64,000 bases of DNA, from NCBI RefSeq assembly GCF_000420325.1, contig NZ_ATUS01000001.1:1430463-1494462 (forward strand), given 5' to 3'. This stretch comes from Spongiibacter tropicus DSM 19543 (lineage in GTDB: Bacteria > Pseudomonadota > Gammaproteobacteria > Pseudomonadales > Spongiibacteraceae). The translations under genes and the position numbers were made by a program. Positions 1 through 8,573 of the stretch are shown here, one piece after another. The notes below the pieces were generated by a model. That model was not told the DNA's origin, did not search any database, and saw nothing but the letters and a program-made list of their open reading frames with translations. Every line of letters begins with the position of its first letter. Position 1 is the stretch's first letter.

Positions 1-1171
1 TATTCCCGTCATCACTTCCAACCGCATTAATACCCCGGAAGTTGCGGAAGAAGTGTTGGCGCGCGGTGATGCCGATATGGTGTCGATGGCGCGCCCCTTT
101 CTGGCCGACCCCGATTTTGTCGCCAAAGCCGCGGCCGGTCGCAGCGAGTCCATCAACACCTGTATTGGCTGCAACCAGGCCTGTCTGGACCACATTTTCA
201 CCGGCCGTATGACCAGCTGCCTGGTCAACCCTCGCGCCTGTCACGAGACGGAGTTATTGATTCTGCCCACAACAGAGCCCAAGACCTTCGACGTGATCGG
301 TGCCGGCCCAGCCGGACTGGCCTTTGCCTGCACCGCCGCCGAACGCGGTCATCGTGTGCGCCTGTACGATGCCGACCCAGTGATAGGTGGCCAGTTCAAC
401 ATTGCTCGCAAAGTGCCCGGCAAAGAGGAATTTAACGAAACCCTGCGCTACTTCCGTAAGCGTCTGGACGCGGCTGGTGTAGAACTGCATTTGGGCCAGC
501 GCGTGAATAGTGAGCAACTGAATAACAGTGATGCCGACGCAGTCATCCTCGCCACCGGCATCATCCCGCGGCGTCCGGAGATTCCCGGCATCGATCATCC
601 CATGGTAGTGAACTACCTGGACGTACTGCGCGATGACAAGCCCGTCGGCAAACGCGTCGCCATTATCGGCGCCGGCGGTATCGGCTTCGATGTCGCCGAA
701 GCCCTCAGTCACAGCAGCGATGCCAGTCAGAATATTGCAACGTTCATGCGTGAGTGGGGCGTGGACATGAGCCTGCAGTCACGGGGGGGCATCGAAGGCG
801 TGACGCCGCAACCCAGCCCGTCACCACGCCAGATCACCCTGCTGCAACGCAAAGCCAGCAAGGTGGGCAATGGACTGGGAAAAACCACCGGCTGGATCCA
901 TCGCGCCGGCCTTCAGCACAAAGGCGTGGAGATGCTGGCGGGATGCGAATATCTGCGCATCGACGATGACGGCCTGCACATTCGCCAAGGCAGTGAGGAA
1001 CGCTGCATTGGCGTCGACAACGTAGTGATCTGTGCGGGACAGGAACCCAACCGCCAGTTAGCCGATGGCCTGAACAAAACCGTGCACCTGATTGGTGGTG
1101 CTGATCTCGCCGCCGAACTGGATGCCAAGCGCGCGATTGATCAGGGCACTCGCTTGGCCGCCTCCCTGTAA
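1..1171 (+). CDS. fadH: NADPH-dependent 2,4-dienoyl-CoA reductase (FadH family), C-terminal part
   Basis: The gene is open from the left edge (frame of base 2), so about 389 C-terminal residues of an enzyme of roughly 670 are present; the N-terminal half of the FMN barrel is missing. The family reduces 2,4-dienoyl-CoA in the beta-oxidation of unsaturated fatty acids in the cytoplasm. Visible are the end of the TIM barrel (SMARPFLADPDF), the 4Fe-4S cysteine set in CIGCNQAC with a fourth Cys 12 residues later, an FAD-binding GAGPAGLAF motif and an NADPH-binding GAGGIGFDVAEAL motif. Other old-yellow-enzyme/flavodisulfide fusions such as trimethylamine dehydrogenases share this architecture, but the cysteine spacing and motifs fit FadH best. 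Confidence 0.9.
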   Translation, partial: IPVITSNRINTPEVAEEVLARGDADMVSMARPFLADPDFVAKAAAGRSESINTCIGCNQACLDHIFTGRMTSCLVNPRACHETELLILPTTEPKTFDVIGAGPAGLAFACTAAERGHRVRLYDADPVIGGQFNIARKVPGKEEFNETLRYFRKRLDAAGVELHLGQRVNSEQLNNSDADAVILATGIIPRRPEIPGIDHPMVVNYLDVLRDDKPVGKRVAIIGAGGIGFDVAEALSHSSDASQNIATFMREWGVDMSLQSRGGIEGVTPQPSPSPRQITLLQRKASKVGNGLGKTTGWIHRAGLQHKGVEMLAGCEYLRIDDDGLHIRQGSEERCIGVDNVVICAGQEPNRQLADGLNKTVHLIGGADLAAELDAKRAIDQGTRLAASL

Positions 1172-1348
1172 ACGGTTGCCTCGCGCCAACGCCAAACCAG
1201 CCTCACTGACAGAGCTGCGCGCGGGGCGACCGTTCCGATATACCAGAAATGCGTATAACCGCTGACTATCGCGGCATGTTGCTATAGCCAGTTGCAAAGC
1301 ACTGCGGCTAGACTTGGACGTTGTTCTCGAAATCCGACCGGGCCACGT

Positions 1349-2242
1349 ATGTTCAACCGCCACTACCGACGCCTTGCCGCGTGGCTGCTTACCTTGGCCG
1401 CACCGGCAACCACAGCCGCCCCCTCTGTAAGCTCCCTCAATGCAGCTTGGCTCAGCGAGCTGAGCGGGCTGGCCGCCAGCTATGCCCACCCTGGTTTTTA
1501 TTGGGGTCACAACGACAGCGGCAGCCGCGCACGACTGGCATTAATTCAAGCTGATGAGCAGAGTGTGCTTTCGGTAGCGCTACCCAATCTCGACGCGAGA
1601 GACTGGGAAGATATCGCCAGCTTCAGCGATGCCTCGGGCAACTATGTGCTGGTGGGTGATGTCGGCGATAACTTTGCTCTGCGCCCGATGGTCGAGCTGT
1701 ACCTGCTGGCGGAATCCGGCAGTGCCAAAGCACCGCGGTTACGGCTTCTTCGCCGTTACAGCGTCATTTACGACGGCGGCCCTCGGGATGTTGAAGGACT
1801 TGCCATCGACGCCCAGACGCGCATGGTGTATCTGCTGAGCAAGCGTGAGACGCACCCCAAACTCTACCGTTTCTCGCTGGACGCCCTGCCCGGCGCACCG
1901 ATCATGCTCAACGAGCTGGGCAGCGTCACCAGCTTACCCACGCCACAGCGCCACCGCCCGCAACGAGAAGGCGGCATCAGCCAGCACTCCCCCACCGGTC
2001 TGGATTTTGCCCCGGACGGCAGCGGAGCTGTGATCAGCACGCTGCGCGAAAGCTATTACTTTCCACGCCAAGCTGAGCAAAGTTGGCTGGACGCTCTAAA
2101 TGCAGAGCCGCAGCCGTTAAAGGCACCGCGACTGCGTCAGGCCGAAGCCATTACATTCAGCACCAACGGCAAAGAAATTCTGTTGGGAAGTGAAGGGCGA
2201 CCGACAAAACTGGTGCGATTTACCGACTTTGCCGCGCCTTAA
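1349..2242 (+). CDS. Secreted beta-propeller-like protein of unknown function
   Basis: 297 residues if started at the ATG that begins MFNRHYRRLAAWLLTLA, a basic n-region plus hydrophobic core ending near ATTAAP. This is a typical Sec signal peptide, so the mature protein is probably periplasmic. An in-frame upstream start at 1292 would add 19 residues before the signal peptide and is less likely. The body carries repeated short motifs (GHNDSG, DWEDIASF, GDVGDN, DVEGLAID, LSKRETHPKLY) that resemble blades of six-bladed propellers such as the esterase-like phytase and SdiA-regulated families. No catalytic residues can be assigned, and I do not name a function. The 177-base gap upstream holds no other gene. 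Confidence 0.7.
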   Translation: MFNRHYRRLAAWLLTLAAPATTAAPSVSSLNAAWLSELSGLAASYAHPGFYWGHNDSGSRARLALIQADEQSVLSVALPNLDARDWEDIASFSDASGNYVLVGDVGDNFALRPMVELYLLAESGSAKAPRLRLLRRYSVIYDGGPRDVEGLAIDAQTRMVYLLSKRETHPKLYRFSLDALPGAPIMLNELGSVTSLPTPQRHRPQREGGISQHSPTGLDFAPDGSGAVISTLRESYYFPRQAEQSWLDALNAEPQPLKAPRLRQAEAITFSTNGKEILLGSEGRPTKLVRFTDFAAP

Positions 2243-2270
2243 AGAACGGTCTGCCGGGTCAGCAGAAAAG

Positions 2271-2304
2271 AGAACGGGCCACCGTTGCGATGGCCCTAAG
2301 TTCT
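2271..2304. terminator. Bidirectional terminator-like hairpin
   Basis: An inverted repeat has arms AGAAC plus GGGCCA at 2271-2281 and TGGCCC plus GTTCT at 2291-2304. It lies between the convergent propeller-like gene and the MAPEG gene. No long T-run follows on either strand, so termination strength is uncertain. Confidence 0.45.
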
Positions 2305-2320
2305 TCTCGACCTCAAGTAA

Positions 2321-2704
2321 TCAAGGAACAATACAGAACAGCGCCACCACGATCGCTACACCCGCGCCCCAGGTCGCACTGCGCAACGCGCCCAGATTCA
2401 TCAGATAAAAGGCGGTGTAGAGCACTCGTACCGCAATATAGCCCATCGCCAGCATGTTCACCGTCTCCTGCGCCGCACCACCGATGTGGGCAATGATGAC
2501 GGCGGCCGCGAACAAGGGGAAGCTTTCAAAGCTGTTGTTCATCGCCGCCACAGCTCGCGCCGGGCGCCCCTCTAACTTGGCCAGCCACTGGCGCGGATGG
2601 TTGTTGTCATAGCGTTTGCCATCAACCTTACCACTTTTAGCCAATAGCCCGGTCAACGGCGACATCATGCCGGCAATCAAGACACACCACAGTGCAATTG
2701 TCAT
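2321..2704 (-). CDS. MAPEG-family membrane protein
   Basis: A 127-residue integral membrane protein with about four hydrophobic segments. The MAPEG family (membrane-associated proteins in eicosanoid and glutathione metabolism) is recognised by the ARAVAAMNNSFESFPLFAAA region, where the Asn-x3-E-x-F pattern is the family hallmark, and by the C-terminal AVRVLYTAFYLMN segment. Bacterial members are inner-membrane proteins, some with glutathione transferase activity, but the substrate is unknown here. A good ribosome binding site (AGGGGA) lies just before the ATG. The gene stands alone between a hairpin and the acyltransferase gene. Confidence 0.85.
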   Translation of the reverse strand: MTIALWCVLIAGMMSPLTGLLAKSGKVDGKRYDNNHPRQWLAKLEGRPARAVAAMNNSFESFPLFAAAVIIAHIGGAAQETVNMLAMGYIAVRVLYTAFYLMNLGALRSATWGAGVAIVVALFCIVP

Positions 2705-2744
2705 AGTTAAATCCCCTGCTCATCATTTTTGTTGTGTAATGGGC

Positions 2745-3467
2745 TCAGTCTTTTCGCCCGGGTTTCAGCAAACAACGCAACCAGTTCAAGGTACCGTTTT
2801 TACCCAGCACCATGCGGTCAACGCTGTCGAAGAAAGCTTGCAGTTCTGCGGGATCGGCAAAATAGTCGGCCCGTGTGCGCATAGGACGCTCGGGATCGAG
2901 TTGCTTGACCACCGTTGCCGGATTTCCCGCCACCACCACATTGGGTGGCACGTTTTTACTGACGACAGCTCCGGCCGCCACGACACTGTTCTCACCAATC
3001 GTCACACCTTTCAACACGGTGCTGTGATCACCCAGCCAAACGTTATTACCGATATGTACCGGCTTTACCTCGGGGCTGCGGGCTGTCCGATCATAGAGGT
3101 CATGCCAGTCGCTGTCTGTAATATACACACCGTTGGCCATCATCACACTGTCGCCAATGACAATCTCATCGCTGGCAGAAATGCGCCCGCCGGGACTGAT
3201 CAGCACGTAATCCCCAATGGTGATTTTTCCCTGATCCGGCTCTCGTCCCCACACCCCGATTTTGATTCGGGCTTCCGGCTCCGCAATCACCGTCGCACAT
3301 TTGCCGATGCGAATATTCGGCCCTGAGATCGAGATATACCAAGGCTTCATGAACGTGGGATAATCGCCTAGGTCATCGCAGGCCGGCTTCAGAAAATGCA
3401 TGGTGTACCAGTGCCGGAAACGCAGATAGTTTTTCTTCACCCAATAGGGGCGTCGATCCTGACGCAT
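2745..3467 (-). CDS. Hexapeptide-repeat acyltransferase (left-handed beta-helix)
   Basis: 240 residues from the ATG at 3467, which is preceded by AGGCGAG; a TTG at 3554 would add 29 residues but has no convincing ribosome binding site. The middle of the protein is a run of hexapeptide repeats ([IV]-G-x4), for example IRIGKCATVI, ITIGDYVLIS, IVIGDSVMMANGVYI, VHIGNNVWLGDHS and VTIGENSVVAAGAVV, followed by the usual VVAGNPATVVK. This fold transfers acetyl or succinyl groups from CoA to sugars or amines. The D-W-H in YITDSDWHDLYD is typical of the maltose acetyltransferase/NodL branch. The acceptor cannot be told from sequence. It is divergent from the methyltransferase gene, with starts about 90 bases apart. 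Confidence 0.8.
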   Translation of the reverse strand: MRQDRRPYWVKKNYLRFRHWYTMHFLKPACDDLGDYPTFMKPWYISISGPNIRIGKCATVIAEPEARIKIGVWGREPDQGKITIGDYVLISPGGRISASDEIVIGDSVMMANGVYITDSDWHDLYDRTARSPEVKPVHIGNNVWLGDHSTVLKGVTIGENSVVAAGAVVSKNVPPNVVVAGNPATVVKQLDPERPMRTRADYFADPAELQAFFDSVDRMVLGKNGTLNWLRCLLKPGRKD

Positions 3468-3557
3468 AGCTCGCCTGTTTATCAGTGTTGTCGCAGTTAG
3501 GCGCGACAGTGTCGCAAGGCTGGCGATGCCCCGCAATTGCAACAAGGTTACCAATTC

Positions 3558-4250
3558 ATGAAAAAACGCAGCGACGGCAGCCCCTCACGCCGCGTTGAAA
3601 GCAGCCAGCAGGGTATTCATGAGCGTCTGGAAGAGACCGTGCGTAAACATCTGGCCCATCCGTTTCGCAAGCCCTATGCCGCCCACAACATCGAGGCATT
3701 TGCGCAGGCCCAGCAATGGTTGGCCTCGCGAAACCAGCCACTAATCCTCGATTCTTTCTGCGGCGTTGGCGAGAGCAGTTGGCGGCTGGCCGAGCGCTTT
3801 CCCGACTGCGTCATCATCGGCGTGGACAAGTCTGCCGCGCGACTGCAAAAACATACATCTCATCGAGGCAGCGAGCGAGACAACTATCTGTTGCTACGCG
3901 CCGATGTCGATGACTTCTGGCGACTGGCCGTCGATGCAGGCTGGCAGCCCCGCGCACACTACCTCCTCTACCCCAATCCCTGGCCCAAACCCGGCCAGCT
4001 AAGCCTGCGAGTACACGGCTCACCGCTGTTTGCCAGCCTTCTGGCACTCGGCGGGGAAATGGAGCTGCGCAGTAACTGGCCAGTGTATGTGGATGAGTTC
4101 TGCGCCGCACTGCAACTCGCAGGGCGCGACGCCAGTAGCGAATGCTTCGTGCCGAAGACAACGCTCACGCCCTTTGAGCGCAAGTACCACGAGGCAGGAC
4201 AAGCACTGTGGCGCGTCTGCAGCCCGGCGCTGTCACCCATCCCCGGATAG
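3558..4250 (+). CDS. TrmB-like SAM-dependent methyltransferase
   Basis: 230 residues from the ATG of MKKRSDGSPSRR. The Rossmann SAM-binding site is LILDSFCGVGESS with the acidic loop IIGVDKSAARL, and the substrate-side motif is HYLLYPNPWPKP. These correspond to the tRNA (guanine-46-N7) methyltransferase TrmB, whose equivalent motif is usually DPWPK followed by a basic KKRH stretch. Here Asp is replaced by Asn and the basic cluster is absent (PGQLSLRVHGSP). It is therefore a TrmB superfamily paralogue whose substrate may differ; the genome may carry a canonical trmB elsewhere. The end LTPFERKYHEAGQALWR matches the conserved TrmB C-terminal T-x-FE-x-K segment. It is upstream of cysE on the same strand. 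Confidence 0.75.
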   Translation: MKKRSDGSPSRRVESSQQGIHERLEETVRKHLAHPFRKPYAAHNIEAFAQAQQWLASRNQPLILDSFCGVGESSWRLAERFPDCVIIGVDKSAARLQKHTSHRGSERDNYLLLRADVDDFWRLAVDAGWQPRAHYLLYPNPWPKPGQLSLRVHGSPLFASLLALGGEMELRSNWPVYVDEFCAALQLAGRDASSECFVPKTTLTPFERKYHEAGQALWRVCSPALSPIPG

Positions 4251-4268
4251 GGTTTATACTCGCCAGCT

Positions 4269-5090
4269 ATGCAGACAGATACTCATGCCATGAATACACC
4301 CGTAGCCGCCGTCGATAAGGTCTGGCAACAAATCCGCGAAGAAACCGCGGAGGAAGTGCAGCGCGAGCCGGTACTGGCCAGCTTTCTTCACGCAACGATC
4401 CTCAATCACGACGCACTGGAAGATGCGCTGAGTTTTCATCTGGCGCAAATGCTCGCCAGCCCGGCCGCCTCTGCCCTGCTCGTCCGAGAGGTCATTGATA
4501 AGGCATTCGCAGCCGACACCGACATTCGATGCGCCTTGCGCGCCGACCTCTGCGCGGTACTGGAGCGCGACTCGGCCTGCAGCCGTCTGTCGGTACCCTT
4601 TCTGTATTTCAAGGGGTATCACGCCCTGCAATCCTACCGGGTATCGCACTGGCTGTGGCAGCAGGGGCGACGCTCGCTCGCACTGTTCTTTCAGAATCGT
4701 ATCAGCGGTGAGTTCGGCGTGGATATTCACCCGGCAGCGAAGATGGGACGCGGCGTGATGATGGATCACGCCACCGGCATCGTCATTGGTGAGACCGCCG
4801 TGGTCGGCAATAACGTCTCACTGATGCAGTCAGTCACTCTGGGCGGCACCGGCAAAGAACACGGCGATCGCCACCCTAAAGTATCCGATGGCGTGCTGAT
4901 CAGTGCGGGCGCCAAAATCCTCGGCAATATTCGAATTGGTGAGGGCTCACATATATCGGCGGGCAGCGTAGTGCTGAAAGAAGTGCCTCCCCACAGTCTG
5001 GTGGCCGGGGTTCCGGCTAAAGTCATCGGCACCCCGGACTGCGAAGCACCGGCGCTGTCGATGAATCACAGCGCCTGCTGCGACGATTAG
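4269..5090 (+). CDS. cysE: Serine O-acetyltransferase CysE
   Basis: 273 residues, the same length as the E. coli enzyme. It makes O-acetylserine from serine and acetyl-CoA, the first step of cysteine synthesis. The N-terminal helical domain (WQQIREETAEEVQREP, LASFLHATILNHDALEDAL) is followed by the catalytic left-handed helix: DIHPAAKMGRGVMMDHATGI with the catalytic Asp/His, then SLMQSVTLGGTGKEHGDRHP and GAKILGNIRIGEGSHISAGS. No clear ribosome binding site precedes either ATG (4269 or 4290). A TATACT at 4255-4260 sits only 8 bases before the first ATG, so the transcript could be almost leaderless. The stop overlaps the convergent M48 protease stop by four bases. Confidence 0.95.
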   Translation: MQTDTHAMNTPVAAVDKVWQQIREETAEEVQREPVLASFLHATILNHDALEDALSFHLAQMLASPAASALLVREVIDKAFAADTDIRCALRADLCAVLERDSACSRLSVPFLYFKGYHALQSYRVSHWLWQQGRRSLALFFQNRISGEFGVDIHPAAKMGRGVMMDHATGIVIGETAVVGNNVSLMQSVTLGGTGKEHGDRHPKVSDGVLISAGAKILGNIRIGEGSHISAGSVVLKEVPPHSLVAGVPAKVIGTPDCEAPALSMNHSACCDD

Positions 5091-5881
5091 CCTTTACACG
5101 CAGGACGAAGACCGCTGGCTCGCGCCTGCTGGTAAAGCGGTGCGGCTTTTTTCTGCTGGCGCTGCAGCTCTTTGATGCGGCTCTCGTGCGAAGGGTGAGT
5201 CGACATAAATTCCGGCGGCTGACCATCACTGGCCGCACTCATGTTCTGCCATAACTGGATGCTGGCCGAAGGATCAAAACCCGCCTTCGCCATATATTCC
5301 AAGCCCACCACGTCCGCTTCAGACTCCTGTGTACGGCCATAGGGCAGCACCAGCCCGTACTGCGCCCCCAGCCCCAGCATTGCCATGACCGACGCTTTCT
5401 GCGGGCTGTCGCCCATCAGCACAGCCAGTAGCTGAGTGCCGGTTCCCGCAACACTTTGCAGCGACATGCGCTCGGCGCTGTGCTGGGCAATGACGTGCGC
5501 TACCTCATGACCGATAACGGTTGCCAACTGATCAGCATTTGTCGCCACCTTAAAAATACCGGTATGAACACCGATTTTCTTACCTGGCAGGGCAAAGGCG
5601 TTAGCACTGTCTTCCTGGAACACAACAACCTCCCAGCTACCACGCCATTCTGCGGGCAACTGCGCGGTGATGGCATCGGCGACACAGGTGACATAGGCAT
5701 TGGTTTTGCCATTGCTGCTGACGGTCATTTCTTCTTTCATCTGATCGAAGGCCGTCACCCCCATTTGAGACATTTCTCCGTTGGAGAATAGCAACATCTG
5801 GCGGCGCCCGGTCGGCGACTGAGCGCAGGCCACCAAGGCAGTGATCAATGTCGCGACCGCGACAACTCGCAAAGTTTTCAT
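5087..5881 (-). CDS. M48-family zinc metalloprotease lipoprotein (LoiP/YggG-like)
   Basis: 264 residues from the ATG of MKTLRVVAVATLITALVACAQ, preceded by GGGAGA. The LVAC lipobox predicts lipidation and periplasm-facing anchoring. The zinc site is HEVAHVIAQHSAERMS (HExxH), and the third ligand Glu lies in the ESEADVVGLEYMAKAGFDP segment. Family members such as E. coli LoiP degrade misfolded envelope proteins. The C-terminal HPSHESRIKELQ motif is characteristic of single-domain M48 enzymes. It is transcribed away from tag. Confidence 0.9.
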   Translation of the reverse strand: MKTLRVVAVATLITALVACAQSPTGRRQMLLFSNGEMSQMGVTAFDQMKEEMTVSSNGKTNAYVTCVADAITAQLPAEWRGSWEVVVFQEDSANAFALPGKKIGVHTGIFKVATNADQLATVIGHEVAHVIAQHSAERMSLQSVAGTGTQLLAVLMGDSPQKASVMAMLGLGAQYGLVLPYGRTQESEADVVGLEYMAKAGFDPSASIQLWQNMSAASDGQPPEFMSTHPSHESRIKELQRQQKKAAPLYQQARASGLRPACKG

Positions 5882-5979
5882 GGCATTCTCCCAAATGGCA
5901 GCGCGAAACGGCTGCATCTGCTATTTTGCGCCATTATGGCACAGCCCTGACCGGGGCTGACAAGCGAGGAGCCAGCAAG

Positions 5980-6558
5980 TTGAGCGAAGTCTGCGACTGG
6001 TGCGGCAATGACCCCGATTACCGCCGCTACCACGATGAAGAATGGGGTGTTCCCTGCCGGGATGATCGTAAGCTGTTCGAATTTTTGATCCTGGAATCGG
6101 CCCAGGCTGGCCTGAACTGGCTAACGATATTGCGCAAACGCGAAGGCTATCGGCGACTGTTTGCCAACTTTGACCCCGAGCACGTCGCCCGTTTCGACGA
6201 CGAGGATATCGCGCGCCTGATGGCTGACCCTGCCATTATTCGTAACCGCATGAAGATCGAGGCCGCCATTAACAATGCCCGATGCGTTCTCGACGTTCAG
6301 CAAGAGTACGGCAGTCTCGCCGACTACCTGTGGGCATTTGTCGACCACAAGCCAGTCCAGAATCGCTGGTCGACCCTGGACGAGGTTCCCGCCAGCACGC
6401 CACTGTCAGACCACATCAGCAAGACCATGAAAAAGCGCGGTTTCCGCTTCTTTGGCAGCACGATATGCTATGCCTATTTACAGGCCATGGGGCTGGTCAA
6501 CGACCACCTCGTCCGCTGTCCTGCGCACGAGCGCTGTACCAAGCTGGCAGATTTGTGA
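5980..6558 (+). CDS. tag: DNA-3-methyladenine glycosylase I
   Basis: 192 residues from a TTG start at 5980, chosen because GAGGAG lies eight bases upstream and because the protein then begins at the conserved SEVCDWCGNDPDYRRYHDEEWG. The enzyme removes 3-methyladenine from alkylated DNA, starting base excision repair. The family zinc ligands are visible: an N-terminal Cys (VCDWC), the His of YHDEEWGVP, and the C-terminal His and Cys in NDHLVRCPAHERC. The QAGLNWLTILRKRE segment carries the helix-hairpin-helix glycosylase core. Confidence 0.93.
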   Translation: MSEVCDWCGNDPDYRRYHDEEWGVPCRDDRKLFEFLILESAQAGLNWLTILRKREGYRRLFANFDPEHVARFDDEDIARLMADPAIIRNRMKIEAAINNARCVLDVQQEYGSLADYLWAFVDHKPVQNRWSTLDEVPASTPLSDHISKTMKKRGFRFFGSTICYAYLQAMGLVNDHLVRCPAHERCTKLADL

Positions 6559-6638
6559 AAGATTCACAGGCACCAAAGTCCGCCAGCACAGACTAATACC
6601 CTATTGCTCCCGAGATTCGGTGGCCACAGGAGACAAAC

Positions 6639-7181
6639 ATGAAAATCCATGCCCTATTTCTGTTGAGCACAGCCATGTTACTGGCCGCCTGCAGCAGTAC
6701 CGATGTACATACCGATTACAACCCCCGCGCCAACTTCGCCAATTATCAGCACTATCAGTGGTCGGCCGACAGCGGTGCTGACAAGACCGTGTCCCCGTTT
6801 GTGATTGAGCAGGTAAAGGCCTCACTCAAAACCCAACTGGACAGTGGACTGTACAAGCTAGCCGATAAGAACCACGATTTTTTGGTGCGCTACTACGTCA
6901 CCCAAGCCGCCGACACCGTTGACCGCAGCCCCCGACTAGGTATTGGCCTGGGCAGCTTCACCGGCAATTTTGGAATGAGTACGTCGGTCGGTGTGCCGCT
7001 GGGTAAAGACAAAATTAACCGCAACGTCCAAATCATGATCGACCTGCTCGACGGCAATACCAAGGCACTGAGCTGGCGGGGCGCGATGGTCATCGAGCTG
7101 GATGATCAGGACCCCAAAGTGAATATGGACCGCATTGATCGCGCTGTCGCAGAAATCTGGGCCGAGTTCCCGCCGAAATAA
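6639..7181 (+). CDS. DUF4136-type lipoprotein
   Basis: 180 residues. MKIHALFLLSTAMLLAAC is a lipoprotein signal with an LAAC lipobox. The ATG is preceded by AGGAG. The TDYNPRANFANYQHYQW segment is the hallmark opening of the DUF4136 family, and the end RIDRAVAEIWAEFPPK is also typical. A Gly-rich middle section (LGIGLGSFTGNFG) follows the first conserved strand. These proteins are envelope lipoproteins with no established activity. It lies 80 bases after tag on the same strand. Confidence 0.8.
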   Translation: MKIHALFLLSTAMLLAACSSTDVHTDYNPRANFANYQHYQWSADSGADKTVSPFVIEQVKASLKTQLDSGLYKLADKNHDFLVRYYVTQAADTVDRSPRLGIGLGSFTGNFGMSTSVGVPLGKDKINRNVQIMIDLLDGNTKALSWRGAMVIELDDQDPKVNMDRIDRAVAEIWAEFPPK

Positions 7182-7189
7182 CGGGGATG

Positions 7190-7741
7190 TCAGTCGAGGT
7201 CGAGGTCGGGAAACAATGTCGCCAACGCCTCGGCCTTCATTCCGCGCAACAAGGTGATATTGCGCTCGGGAATGGCCTCAACATCAGGATGGGTATCCAC
7301 CGCCCAACTCACACTGCTTTCACGCAGTAAATGAAAAATGGGATAAGGCGAGCGATTACTGAAATTGGCCGGATCGTCCACCTCGCAGCCTTCAAATTGG
7401 TAGTCGGGATGGAAACTGGCAATCTGGAACTCTCCTCGCCAAGGACTTTGATCCAGCAACTGCTCCGCTACCCCCAGGACAGCCCAGTACTCATCGAAGT
7501 CTGTCAGTTGACTAGGAACCACGAGCAAGGTGGTTTCCAGTGCCTCGACCGGCGTGTCAGCGAGTTTCATCAGCTCCGCGTAGAGTTGCTGCAACAGCGG
7601 TTCAACCTCAGTATGCTCACTGATGACGATGCGAACCGTACCCTGCTCCCATGGCCGTGCCGCAAAAGGGCAGAGCTGCAGACCGACCACCACACTGTCC
7701 AACCATGTCTCAACCCGTTCTCGTTCCCGATTCGCCGTCAC
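7190..7741 (-). CDS. DUF1415 family protein
   Basis: 183 residues from a GTG at 7741, picked because GGGAG lies about six bases upstream and the product starts at the conserved NRERERVETWLDSVVVGLQ. A longer reading from 7810 has no ribosome binding site. The LCPFAARPWEQGTVRIVIS and FHPDYQFEG segments define DUF1415, a soluble cytoplasmic family of unknown function widespread in Gammaproteobacteria. The conserved Cys and Pro of LCPFA and the Asp-rich end invite enzymatic speculation, but none is supported. It converges with the DUF4136 gene, with only eight bases between the stops. Confidence 0.75.
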   Translation of the reverse strand: MTANRERERVETWLDSVVVGLQLCPFAARPWEQGTVRIVISEHTEVEPLLQQLYAELMKLADTPVEALETTLLVVPSQLTDFDEYWAVLGVAEQLLDQSPWRGEFQIASFHPDYQFEGCEVDDPANFSNRSPYPIFHLLRESSVSWAVDTHPDVEAIPERNITLLRGMKAEALATLFPDLDLD

Positions 7742-7954
7742 CGCCACACTCCCACACCATTTCGCGCGCAGTATACGCCCGCTAGAGGCTCCGATATAGC
7801 GCAATGCCATGACGCACGCCTCCGCTAGACCAAATTACCATAAGCCAATCAGTGTGCCGCCGGGGTGCGTAGTAAAAGGGCTGCTAAACTCAAATGAGAC
7901 CTCGCTTGAGTGAGGGTGGCTTTTGCGAGCGTAAGCAAAACAGGAGAGTAGTCT

Positions 7955-8509
7955 ATGAAAAGATATTTCTTTCTGGCGGACAATCTCGACAAGCTGGCCG
8001 CTATTGAACACGACTTGCAGGAGAACGGTCTGTCACGACCACAGATTCACGTTCTCAGTCACGATGACTGCGGTGTCAGTCGACGGCGCCTTAACGACGT
8101 GGAAGCTGTACTGCGCAAAGATGTGGTGTACGCCATGCAACGCGGCGCAATTATTGGGGCAGCGGGCGCAACGCTGGCACTGGCAGCGGCACATTACTCA
8201 GGCCTTACCACCGCCGTCGGCTGGGCACCCTTTGTGTTTCTGGCCATTGTTGTCTTGGGCTTTTTTACCTGGGAGGGTGGCCTGCTTGGCATTCAGGAGC
8301 CCCATCGGGATTTTCGGCGCTTTGAACAGGCGCTCAACAGCGGCCGTCATCTGCTGGTCATCGACGTGAACAGCCATGAGCAGAATCTGCTCAACCGGGT
8401 CACGGCACACTATCCAGAGCTGGAATTTTCCGGCACTGGCGACGGCGCGCCAAACTGGTTCATCGGCCTGCAAAATAAATGGCGAAATTTTGTCGAAGTC
8501 ATGCCCTGA
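7955..8509 (+). CDS. Conserved membrane protein of unknown function
   Basis: 184 residues; the ATG follows AGGAGA. The N-terminal third (MKRYFFLADNLDKLAAIEHD, then PQIHVLSHDDCGVSRR) looks like a small ferredoxin-like alpha/beta domain. Two adjacent hydrophobic segments follow (AIIGAAGATLALAAAHYSG and WAPFVFLAIVVLGFFTW), then a cytoplasmic tail with the conserved LLGIQEPHRDFRRF and HLLVIDV stretches. Similar proteins in Pseudomonas and relatives carry only generic names. I assign no function. Just upstream, 7921-7940 forms a hairpin (TTTTGC against GCAAAA) that could shape the leader. A strong terminator follows the gene. Confidence 0.7.
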   Translation: MKRYFFLADNLDKLAAIEHDLQENGLSRPQIHVLSHDDCGVSRRRLNDVEAVLRKDVVYAMQRGAIIGAAGATLALAAAHYSGLTTAVGWAPFVFLAIVVLGFFTWEGGLLGIQEPHRDFRRFEQALNSGRHLLVIDVNSHEQNLLNRVTAHYPELEFSGTGDGAPNWFIGLQNKWRNFVEVMP

Positions 8510-8528
8510 ATCGGCTGATAGCGGAAAT

Positions 8529-8556
8529 AAAAAACCACGCCTTAGCGTGGTTTTTT
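8529..8556. terminator. Bidirectional intrinsic terminator
   Basis: Two perfect 12-base arms (8529-8540 and 8545-8556) enclose a CTTA loop. The arms end in six A on one side and six T on the other, so the structure can stop transcription from the membrane-protein gene on the plus strand and from hemE on the minus strand. Confidence 0.92.
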
Positions 8557-8573
8557 ATGGCTAGCGGATCGAC

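Noticed and set aside
3468-3554. Extended start (TTG at 3554) for the hexapeptide acyltransferase
   Set aside because: There is no ribosome binding site, and it would leave almost no room for two divergent promoters; the ATG at 3467 has a better one.
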